Part shown: piece by piece, positions 57,075 through 64,000 of the stretch
How positions within the stretch are numbered: the first letter of the stretch is position 1
Layout: every line of letters begins with the position of its first letter
Source of the DNA: an uncultured Bartonella sp.
GTDB taxonomy: Bacteria > Pseudomonadota > Alphaproteobacteria > Rhizobiales > Rhizobiaceae
Length of the DNA: 64,000 bases
Direction of reading: 5' to 3'
Assembly: GCA_946478665.1 (NCBI GenBank)
Contig: CAMLCZ010000001.1
Location: 1 to 64,000, forward strand
Program-made: the position numbers and the translations under genes
The notes under the pieces: model-generated
Told to the model about the DNA's origin: nothing
The model's input: the letters and a program-made list of their open reading frames with translations, nothing else
Databases searched by the model: none

Positions 57075-57127
57075 GATGCAAGTTTAAAGCGCGCGCACAC
57101 TAGTTTGATTGTATGGCGTTGATTACC

Positions 57128-58405
57128 TTATTTGTTTTTGGGTACCACAGTATTAAAATTTGACTGCTTTACATCGGTAAATAAACGACCTTTTTCTGCG
57201 ATAAGAACAAAGATAATTGCACCAATACTCAGGAAGAAATATCCGCCTGCAATGAGTGTTGTGTGCCCATTATATTGTTGAGCAATCATAATGCCTATGC
57301 CAGCGCTGATTGTTGTTTGTAAGAAACCGAATACCGATGACGCTGTTCCTGCGACTTTTCCAAGCGGTTCCATTGCTAAAGCGTTGAAATTTGCGCCCAA
57401 GCCGCCAAAAGAAAACATCAGCGTGATAAACAGAATCATGAAAAAGGTGAAAGGGGCTGCACCACCCGCCATTGCACACCAAACAAACCAAACGAAGGAC
57501 GTGGCACAGAATATCAGTAGCAAGCTATGGGATATTGTCCGCATACCGAACCGGCCAACAAATAGCGAATTTAGAAAGGCTGAAAGTGCTTGAAATGCAG
57601 CAACCAGCGCAAATGCAGCAGGAAACCAGACACCTAAATGATAAATTCCGTCATAGATTTGTTGTGCAGTATTAAGCGTGCAAAACAGACAACTAAGAAT
57701 AAGTGAAAATGCCAGTGTGTAGCACAAGGCGACACGGTTCGAGATAACGATCCATAAACCCGTACCCACTGAAGAAAATGTCAGGGGTCTTTGCTCATAC
57801 AAGGTTTCAGGAAGTCTGAAATAAACCCAAATCGCAATAATCAGGCCGGCAATACTCATAAAAATGAAAATTAGTTGCCAATGGCCAAATATCATTATGG
57901 TTTGCCCAATTGCAGGTGCGATAACAGGAATAACCATAAATACCATCATGGCAATCGACATGACTTCAGCCATTTTACGTCCACCATAAATATCACGAAC
58001 GATAGATACGGTGAGAACGCGTGTGGCGGCCGCTCCAACGCCTTGAATCGAACGTAATACCAGAAGGGCTGCAAAACTTGTTGAAAATGCACATGCTGCA
58101 GAGGTGATTATATAAAATATCAAACCAGCGATAATCGGTTTTCTACGTCCAAAACGATCACTGATTGGACCAAAAAATAATTGGGAAACACCAAAACCGA
58201 CAAGATAACAAAAAATGATATAATGCTGATCGTTGGCGCCTGTCATTTGTAAACTGTGCGACATGTCGCTCATGGCCGGAAGCATAATATCAATAGCAAT
58301 GGCATTTGTTGCCATTAAGGCAGCTATCATCGTTATGAACTCTTTGTAGCCAAGGCGTTTTTTTACAGACTCGATATGAGAAAGCTCGTCGGTTGTATGG
58401 GGCAT
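57128..58405 (-). CDS. Bcr/CflA family multidrug efflux MFS transporter
   Basis: 425 residues, twelve helices. The N-terminal AIDIMLPAMSDMSHSLQMTG and the GVSQLFFGPISDRFGRRKPI loop are typical of the Bcr/CflA group, as is RSIQGVGAAATRVLTVSIVR DIYGG in helix 4. It exports drugs or metabolites (bicyclomycin, chloramphenicol or sulfonamides in relatives). The ATG follows GAGGATTTC. It is convergent with ttcA. Confidence 0.9.
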   Translation of the reverse strand: MPHTTDELSHIESVKKRLGYKEFITMIAALMATNAIAIDIMLPAMSDMSHSLQMTGANDQHYIIFCYLVGFGVSQLFFGPISDRFGRRKPIIAGLIFYIITSAACAFSTSFAALLVLRSIQGVGAAATRVLTVSIVRDIYGGRKMAEVMSIAMMVFMVIPVIAPAIGQTIMIFGHWQLIFIFMSIAGLIIAIWVYFRLPETLYEQRPLTFSSVGTGLWIVISNRVALCYTLAFSLILSCLFCTLNTAQQIYDGIYHLGVWFPAAFALVAAFQALSAFLNSLFVGRFGMRTISHSLLLIFCATSFVWFVWCAMAGGAAPFTFFMILFITLMFSFGGLGANFNALAMEPLGKVAGTASSVFGFLQTTISAGIGIMIAQQYNGHTTLIAGGYFFLSIGAIIFVLIAEKGRLFTDVKQSNFNTVVPKNK

Positions 58406-58476
58406 GAAATCCTCATAATAAAAGTGCCGATACGACGACCGGCACCATTATTGTAGTTAATAATGGATTAGTTTTT

Positions 58477-58809
58477 CTATGCAGTTTTTACTGCTATTCC
58501 ATTTTCTTCGAGAAGAGATTGAAGTTCGCCATTCTGGAACATTTCTCTGACGATATCACACCCTCCAATAAACTCCCCTTTTACATAGAGTTGCGGGATT
58601 GTTGGCCAATTTGAATAGTCTTTAATGGCTTGGCGTAATTCATCAGAGGTTAAAACATTGACGCCTTTATAGTCGAGACCCAAATAGTCTAAAATTTGTA
58701 CGACTTGACCTGAAAATCCACATTGTGGAAATCCCGGAGTGCCTTTCATAAAGAGTACAATGTCATTTGACTTAACTTCATTATCAATAAAATCGCGCGC
58801 AGCGGTCAT
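58477..58809 (-). CDS. grxD: monothiol glutaredoxin, Grx4 family
   Basis: A 110-residue iron-sulfur carrier with the CGFS active site ([20 protein letters not shown]) and [20 protein letters not shown]. With BolA, encoded just upstream on the same strand, it forms a [2Fe-2S]-bridged heterodimer that takes part in iron signalling and cluster delivery. The pairing of the genes supports this here. Confidence 0.96.
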   Translation of the reverse strand: MTAARDFIDNEVKSNDIVLFMKGTPGFPQCGFSGQVVQILDYLGLDYKGVNVLTSDELRQAIKDYSNWPTIPQLYVKGEFIGGCDIVREMFQNGELQSLLEENGIAVKTA

Positions 58810-58852
58810 CTTATATCCTTCCGTATTACAGCATTACTGCTGACAAAAAGTT

Positions 58853-58872
58853 CTTCCTTTATATAAAGGAAG
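58853..58872. terminator. perfect 20-bp palindrome between bolA and grxD
   Basis: CTTCCTTTATATAAAGGAAG lies 37 bases past the bolA stop and 44 bases before the grxD start. It can form a hairpin in RNA or act as a dimeric protein site. Given the GrxD-BolA function, an iron-responsive regulator site is conceivable but not shown. Confidence 0.4.
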
Positions 58873-58908
58873 ACTTGAGTGAAACCAAGCGCTACAAACA
58901 ACAAAGAA

Positions 58909-59142
58909 TCAATCTGGTACGCTTGTTTGCAATGCGAGTGCGTGTAACACACCGCCCATATTTCCTTTTAACGCTTGATAGACCATTTGATGTTGCTGTA
59001 CGCGATTTTTTCCGCGAAAGCTTTCTGCTACAACTTCTGCCGCGTAATGTTCTCCATCGCCAGCTAGATCGCGAATTGTCACTTTGGCATCGGGAATACC
59101 TTCGCGAATGAGTGTTTCAATCGCATGTGCGTCCATTGCCAT
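58909..59142 (-). CDS. bolA: BolA family protein
   Basis: A 77-residue BolA2-like protein (MAMDAHAIETLIREGIPDAK, VTIRDLAGDGEHYAAEVVAE, NRVQQHQMVYQALKG with the cluster-ligand His). Partner of GrxD in the classical gene pair. Downstream of purL on the same strand, the standard rhizobial order. Confidence 0.95.
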   Translation of the reverse strand: MAMDAHAIETLIREGIPDAKVTIRDLAGDGEHYAAEVVAESFRGKNRVQQHQMVYQALKGNMGGVLHALALQTSVPD

Positions 59143-59206
59143 CGTGTAGTCTCCTGTCTTTTGTGGCCATCACTTCCCTATAAAAAGCAATAGCACTGAA
59201 TTTACG

Positions 59207-61417
59207 TTATTTATTGTCCATAAAATTAGGGAACCAATTTTCATAGGCATCATGCAATGAGTCAACAGACAACTTGAACTGGTTTTCCACTTCCAAATGG
59301 TCGCCTTCAACTTTACCTACAATCTGCAAATCAACTGATGATTGTTTGCCGGCTGCTATAACTTTTGGCAGTTCAGGCGCGTTAACAGCAATAAGATAAC
59401 GCGCTTGGTCTTCTCCAAATAGTTCGGCATGAGGCGGCGTTTGTCCTGTAAGTTGTGCCTTGATGCCCTTTTTCGACTTTATAACCATTTCGGCTAAAGC
59501 GAGCGCTAAACCACCGTCGGAAAGATCGTGACAAGTTGTAATCATTCCCGTTTCAATCAAATGGCGGACAAATTCACCATTCTTTTTTTCCATTGAAAGA
59601 TCAACGTGCGGAGCATCACCGTCAGTTCTATTTAGAATATCACGTAAATAGATTGATTGTCCCAAATGCGAGCCACAACCGCCAACCAATATGATTGTGT
59701 CACCAGACTGCATGGCATCAATTCTTGCCATTTTTTTCCAGTCTTTCAACAGGCCAACACCTGCCATTGTTGGAGTGGGAAGAATACCTTCGCCATTGGT
59801 TTCGTTGTAGAGTGAAACATTGCCGGAGACGATTGGAAAATCAAGCGCGTTACAAGCTTCGCCAATACCTTTGATGGCAAAAACAAGTTGACCCATAATT
59901 TCAGGTTTTTCAGGATTACCGAAGTTAAGGTTATCGCTACAAGCAAGCGGTAAAGCACCTGTGGCCGTAATATTACGCCAACATTCAGCAACAGCCTGTT
60001 TGCCGCCTTCAAACGGGTCAGCCTTACAATAACGTGGTGTCACGTCAGATGAAAATGCCAAAGCTTTCTGTTTATGACCATCAACGCGGATAACGCCAGC
60101 ATCACCCCCTGGGCAAACAAGACTATTTCCCTGAATTAGTGTGTCATATTGCTCATAGACCCAACGCCGCGAACTTTGATCGGCAGAGCCAACCAATTGG
60201 ATAAGCGCTTGCCCCAAATCATCAACCTGTTTCACATCATTTGTTGATAATGCGGCGGCTTTAACGGGTTCTATCCAAGGGCGGTCATATTCAGGCGCTT
60301 CATCACCGAGTTCTTTTATTGGTAAATTGGCAACTTCTTCGCCATGTTGATAGACACGAAACCGTAAATCGTCCGTTGTTTTGCCAACGATTGCAAAATC
60401 CAATCCCCATTTATGGAATATCGCCTCAGCAGTGTCTTTTAATTCAGGTTTCAGGATCATTAACATCCGTTCCTGACTTTCAGACAACATCATTTCATAG
60501 GCAGACATATTTTCTTCGCGGACTGGGACACAATCAAGATCAAGTTCAATACCGAGATTGCCTTTCGCACCCATTTCTACAGCAGAACAGGTTAAACCAG
60601 CTGCCCCCATATCCTGAATGGCATTAACGGCACCTGATGCCATCAGCTCCAAACAAGCCTCGAGAAGACATTTTTCTGTAAAAGGGTCACCAACCTGTAC
60701 GGTAGGGCGCTTTTCCTCAATGGTGTCGTCAAACTCGGCAGACGCCATTGTTGCTCCGCCAACCCCATCTCTACCAGTTTTTGCACCGAGATAGACAACC
60801 GGCAAACCAACACCTTCTGCCTTGGAATAAAATAGCGAATTTGTTTTGGCAATTCCTGCGGCAAATGCATTTACTAATATATTTCCGTTGTAGGATTTAT
60901 CAAAATTGACTTCACCGCCAACAGTTGGCACACCAAATGCATTCCCATAGCCACCAACGCCTGAAACAACGCCAGCCACCAGATGCCTAGTTCTTGGGTG
61001 GTTAGGTTCACCAAATCTTAAAGCATTCATTGCAGCAACAGGACGCGCGCCCATTGTAAAAACATCGCGCAAAATACCGCCGACACCCGTCGCTGCGCCT
61101 TGATATGGCTCGATATAGGAGGGGTGGTTGTGACTTTCCATTTTGAAAACGACACATTCACCATCACCGATATCAACAACACCAGCATTTTCACCGGGGC
61201 CTTGTATGACACAGTCACCTTCCGTTGGCAGCGTTCGCAACCATTTTTTAGAAGACTTGTATGAGCAATGCTCATTCCACATGGCAGAGAAAATACCAAG
61301 TTCTGTGAATGTCGGTTCACGACCAACAAGTTCAAGAATACGGTCATATTCTTCAGGTTTTAAACCATGTGCGGCGATAATATCTGGCGTTATTGAAATG
61401 TCGTTATTCCCGCTCAT
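59207..61417 (-). CDS. purL: phosphoribosylformylglycinamidine synthase subunit PurL
   Basis: The ATP-dependent large subunit of the small-type FGAR amidotransferase. I choose ATG 61417 ([20 protein letters not shown], 736 residues), which has GGAG eight bases before it; the track starts at a TTG. Motifs: [58 protein letters not shown] and [15 protein letters not shown]. It works with PurS and PurQ encoded upstream. A lipoprotein gene is interposed. Confidence 0.97.
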   Translation of the reverse strand: MSGNNDISITPDIIAAHGLKPEEYDRILELVGREPTFTELGIFSAMWNEHCSYKSSKKWLRTLPTEGDCVIQGPGENAGVVDIGDGECVVFKMESHNHPSYIEPYQGAATGVGGILRDVFTMGARPVAAMNALRFGEPNHPRTRHLVAGVVSGVGGYGNAFGVPTVGGEVNFDKSYNGNILVNAFAAGIAKTNSLFYSKAEGVGLPVVYLGAKTGRDGVGGATMASAEFDDTIEEKRPTVQVGDPFTEKCLLEACLELMASGAVNAIQDMGAAGLTCSAVEMGAKGNLGIELDLDCVPVREENMSAYEMMLSESQERMLMILKPELKDTAEAIFHKWGLDFAIVGKTTDDLRFRVYQHGEEVANLPIKELGDEAPEYDRPWIEPVKAAALSTNDVKQVDDLGQALIQLVGSADQSSRRWVYEQYDTLIQGNSLVCPGGDAGVIRVDGHKQKALAFSSDVTPRYCKADPFEGGKQAVAECWRNITATGALPLACSDNLNFGNPEKPEIMGQLVFAIKGIGEACNALDFPIVSGNVSLYNETNGEGILPTPTMAGVGLLKDWKKMARIDAMQSGDTIILVGGCGSHLGQSIYLRDILNRTDGDAPHVDLSMEKKNGEFVRHLIETGMITTCHDLSDGGLALALAEMVIKSKKGIKAQLTGQTPPHAELFGEDQARYLIAVNAPELPKVIAAGKQSSVDLQIVGKVEGDHLEVENQFKLSVDSLHDAYENWFPNFMDNK

Positions 61418-61445
61418 TGGTTTATACTCCAATTTGATATGATAA

Positions 61446-61847
61446 TTAGCACTGGTTATCGCCTTTAACCCAACGATTCAAATTTTCTGCAATCGTATTA
61501 CCGAGAGATGTGGCCATCAAAGGTCCATAGGCCGAAACTTTTGCTGGTGATCCTTGTGCTTCGACCACAAGCAATGGTTTGCCTGTCGGATCATTGTGAG
61601 GCAATACTAAAATTCGTGGACGACCCGAGTAGGATTGAAGTTCGGGTGCAAGGCCGTAACTTCTAAAGCTTGCGTTTCCAGATTTAAACCAACAACGATT
61701 TGCAGTCAGAGCAATATGTTCCATGGTTTTTAGTGCAGGTTGACTGCTTGCAAGCTCAATATTGGATGGAACAGTATCTTTGACACATCCAGAAAATGTC
61801 GCAGATGCAAATAGCAGCGCAACGACTGATTTTATTAGTAACTTCAT
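61446..61847 (-). CDS. small lipoprotein encoded inside the purine operon
   Basis: 133 residues with a lipoprotein signal ([20 protein letters not shown] then C at residue 20 in SGC-VKDT). The mature part has [40 protein letters not shown] and [19 protein letters not shown] do not recognise the family. Its ATG overlaps the purQ stop by four bases (ATGA) and it ends about 28 bases before the purL start, so it is translated with the purine genes although its product should be in the envelope. The reason for this linkage is unknown. Confidence 0.8.
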   Translation of the reverse strand: MKLLIKSVVALLFASATFSGCVKDTVPSNIELASSQPALKTMEHIALTANRCWFKSGNASFRSYGLAPELQSYSGRPRILVLPHNDPTGKPLLVVEAQGSPAKVSAYGPLMATSLGNTIAENLNRWVKGDNQC

Positions 61848-62512
61848 GCTGCAATTCCTAATGCGCCAGAAAAAAGAGCTCTACCATCTGTCCCACCATG
61901 AGCTGGTTCAATAAGATTTTCAGGATGAGGCATCATTCCAAGAACATTGCCTTTTTCGTTCACGATACCGGCAATATCATTTATTGAACCATTGGGATTG
62001 GTACTTTCAGCATAGCGAAAGACGACTTGTCCATTCCCTTCTAATTTTGCAAGGGTATTTTCGTCTGCATAATAGTTACCGTCATGATGCGCGACAGGGC
62101 AACGTATGATTTGGTTTTGTTGGTAGTTATGCGTAAAAGCGGTTTTTGCATTTGCAACTTGCAACTTTACCTCGCGGCAAACAAATTTCAGCGACGTATT
62201 GCGCATAAGAACGCCGGGCAACAAACCAGCTTCAACCAAGATCTGAAAACCATTACAAACGCCCATGACCATTACGCCTGCAGCGGCTTTTTCTGCTATT
62301 GCGCGCATAACAGGCATACGCGCAGCGATGGCGCCACATCTGAGATAATCCCCATAGGAAAAACCACCGGGAATAACGATAAGATCAACATTGGGTATCG
62401 TTGTTTCTGTTTGCCAAATTGTGAGCGGTGCTGTGCCGGTTATTTGGTGCAAAGCACTAATCATATCGCGATCCCGATTTAATCCGGGTAATTGAATAAC
62501 TGCTGCTTTCAT
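61844..62512 (-). CDS. purQ: phosphoribosylformylglycinamidine synthase subunit PurQ
   Basis: The glutamine amidotransferase subunit that supplies ammonia to PurL. The 222-residue product has the class I triad: Cys in [19 protein letters not shown], His and Glu in [16 protein letters not shown]. Starts [20 protein letters not shown]. Downstream of purS (25-base gap). Confidence 0.96.
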   Translation of the reverse strand: MKAAVIQLPGLNRDRDMISALHQITGTAPLTIWQTETTIPNVDLIVIPGGFSYGDYLRCGAIAARMPVMRAIAEKAAAGVMVMGVCNGFQILVEAGLLPGVLMRNTSLKFVCREVKLQVANAKTAFTHNYQQNQIIRCPVAHHDGNYYADENTLAKLEGNGQVVFRYAESTNPNGSINDIAGIVNEKGNVLGMMPHPENLIEPAHGGTDGRALFSGALGIAA

Positions 62513-62537
62513 GATTCAATCCAATTAGACAGGCAGA

Positions 62538-62777
62538 TCAAACAAGATCTATGTGGTAGTTTTCGATAACAGTATTGGCGAGCAACTTTTCACACATAGC
62601 TGTTAGTTGTTTTTTTGCCTCGTCTTCCGACATGTTATCAAGAACGATATCAAAAACCTTGCCCTGTCTTACAGATTGAACACCTGCAAAATCCAAACTA
62701 TCCAAGGCGCCGACAATGGCTTTTCCTTGTGGATCGAGAACCCCGTTTTTCAAAGTGACAGTAACACGCGCTTTCAT
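62538..62777 (-). CDS. purS: phosphoribosylformylglycinamidine synthase subunit PurS
   Basis: A 79-residue small subunit that bridges PurL and PurQ (MKARVTVTLKNGVLDPQGKA, SLDFAGVQSVRQGKVFDIVL, MCEKLLANTVIENYHIDLV). Follows purC by about 70 bases in the same operon. Confidence 0.96.
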   Translation of the reverse strand: MKARVTVTLKNGVLDPQGKAIVGALDSLDFAGVQSVRQGKVFDIVLDNMSEDEAKKQLTAMCEKLLANTVIENYHIDLV

Positions 62778-62845
62778 TCTATTTTTCCTGCTTTGTTTGC
62801 CTGTACGGCAGAAAAGGTAAAGGCGGCATTCAAGCCGCCTATCGA

Positions 62846-63610
62846 TTACTTTACCAATGTTGGCCCTAATGGACGCTGCGGCTCATTTTCGTTCATGATA
62901 CCAAGGCGTTTTGCCACTTCTTGATAGGCTTCAATCAATCCACCCATATCACGGCGGAACCTATCTTTATCCATTTTTTCTTTCGTATTGATATCCCACA
63001 GACGAGATGAATCTGGCGAAATTTCATCGGCCAAGACGATACGCATAATATCACCTTCCCAAAGGCGGCCAAATTCCATCTTGAAATCAACCAATTCAAT
63101 TCCAACACCAATAAACAATCCTGTCAGGAAGTCATTGATACGAATTGCAAGTTGCATAATATCTTCAAGCTCTTGGGGGCTCGCCCAACCAAAGGCTGTG
63201 ATATGTTCTTCCGACACCATAGGGTCATCAAGTTCATCTTTTTTATAGTAATATTCTATGATGGATTGTGGAAGTTGGGTTCCTTCCTCAATACCTAGAC
63301 GCTTGGACAAAGACCCTGCAGCGATATTACGCACCACAACCTCAAGAGGTATAATTTCAACAGCTTTAATCAGCTGTTCGCGCATATTGATACGCTTAAT
63401 AAAGTGGGTTGGAATGCCGATTTTTGCCAGTTGGGTAAAGATATATTCTGAAATACGGTTATTGAGAACACCTTTGCCATCAATAATCTCATGCTTTTTC
63501 GCGTTGAATGCGGTAGCATCGTCTTTAAAAAATTGAATATAAGTCCCTGGCTCCGGCCCCTCATAAAGAGTTTTAGCTTTGCCTTCATAAATGCGGTGGC
63601 GACGATTCAT
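62846..63610 (-). CDS. purC: phosphoribosylaminoimidazole-succinocarboxamide synthase
   Basis: SAICAR synthetase of purine synthesis, 254 residues: [80 protein letters not shown] and [13 protein letters not shown]. First visible gene of purC-purS-purQ-lipoprotein-purL; divergent from the zeta-like gene at the right edge. Confidence 0.97.
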   Translation of the reverse strand: MNRRHRIYEGKAKTLYEGPEPGTYIQFFKDDATAFNAKKHEIIDGKGVLNNRISEYIFTQLAKIGIPTHFIKRINMREQLIKAVEIIPLEVVVRNIAAGSLSKRLGIEEGTQLPQSIIEYYYKKDELDDPMVSEEHITAFGWASPQELEDIMQLAIRINDFLTGLFIGVGIELVDFKMEFGRLWEGDIMRIVLADEISPDSSRLWDINTKEKMDKDRFRRDMGGLIEAYQEVAKRLGIMNENEPQRPLGPTLVK

Positions 63611-63821
63611 AGTGTTTGCCTACTATTCTTACAGGGTGAAATTTATATTATGCAATCACTACCTTAATTAAAGTAATTTCTCAATCACTGCTTCCTTAAA
63701 CAGCGACAATTTTTCTGATTTGGAACAATTTATTTTTATTGTAGTGGTGGGAAATAGAAAAACGACGAATTCTGCAGTCACGATTATCTATAAAAATAGT
63801 GACAATATGGAGAGGGATTAA

Positions 63822-64000
63822 ATGGACGGGATGAAAGAGCGCGAAGACGCTTTTGAAAAGAAATATGCGTTAGATGAAGAGTTACGTTTCAAGGCAGATG
63901 CCCAGCGTAACCGTATGATTGGGCTTTGGGCTGCTGACCATTTGGGTAAAAGCGGTAGCGAAGCGGAGGAATACGCAAAAGAAATCGTAAAATTGGCGTT
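63822..64000 (+). CDS. ATPase inhibitor subunit zeta family (DUF1476), start only
   Basis: Cut by the right edge and missing from the ORF track. ATG 63822 follows GGAGAGGGA and reads MDGMKEREDAFEKKYALDEE then LRFKADAQRNRMIGLWAADH to the last base. This is the N-terminus of the alphaproteobacterial F1-ATPase inhibitor zeta family, whose helical tip blocks ATP hydrolysis by the F1 motor. Its place next to purC is the common rhizobial order. Confidence 0.9.
   Translation, partial: MDGMKEREDAFEKKYALDEELRFKADAQRNRMIGLWAADHLGKSGSEAEEYAKEIVKLA

Overview
The window looks like a chromosomal segment of an AT-rich, probably host-associated alphaproteobacterium of the order Hyphomicrobiales (Rhizobiales), in the Bartonella/Brucella neighbourhood. 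This rests on gene content and order rather than a database search. The supporting blocks are accB-accC-aat, pyrB-pyrC'-plsY-dprA-topA-rnr-(rpmG), purC-purS-purQ-purL-bolA-grxD preceded by an ATP synthase zeta-like gene, a two-domain cold shock protein, and DUF3126.

Region by region: (1) 1-6.5 kb is a gene-poor, decayed accessory region. It holds the start of a membrane protein at the left edge and a string of broken siphophage tail genes on the minus strand (tail-tube-like fragment, tail assembly chaperone-like gene, a second small tail gene, tape measure protein). It also holds a frameshifted lipoprotein, an intact VasI/TagO-like exported protein, a small exported protein, and a cluster of five related palindromes. 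It ends next to a tRNA-Thr(UGU) gene. (2) 6.7-31.9 kb is core: acetyl-CoA carboxylase subunits, periplasmic folding and proteolysis, cobalamin assembly (cobS, cobT), thiamine salvage (thiM), a molybdopterin guanylylation fusion (mobA-mobB), an L,D-transpeptidase, RNase R, topoisomerase I and DprA. (3) 31.9-37.8 kb holds plsY, a pyrB/pseudo-dihydroorotase pair, an AidB-like acyl-CoA dehydrogenase, ruvX and a UPF0173 hydrolase. (4) 37.8-42.4 kb is the most unusual part. An SDR gene and a beta-propeller gene sit between two decayed partial copies of their own flanks. A wrecked gatC-gatA copy lies on the left, next to the intact UPF0173 gene. A wrecked UPF0173 3' end lies on the right, next to the intact gatC-gatA. 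(5) 42.5-47.5 kb is a complete branched-chain amino-acid ABC importer (livKHMGF). (6) 47.6-64 kb is core: glyoxalase, cold shock, cysE, radC, map, trmJ-like, murI, rpsD, ttcA, an efflux pump, grxD, bolA, and the purine operon purC-purS-purQ-lipoprotein-purL. The start of the zeta-subunit-like gene is cut by the right edge.

How the genes work together: the pur genes make IMP precursors (FGAR amidotransferase as PurS+PurQ+PurL). pyrB with the non-catalytic dihydroorotase probably forms the aspartate transcarbamoylase holoenzyme. AccB and AccC are half of acetyl-CoA carboxylase. GatC and GatA are two of three amidotransferase subunits, with GatB not in view.

I see no CRISPR array, no IS element with transposase, no rRNA and no complete mobile element. 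The best candidates for something undescribed are the duplication-flanked island at 37.8-40.5 kb and the palindrome family at 3.36-3.73 kb. Everything else is ordinary or a recognisable remnant.
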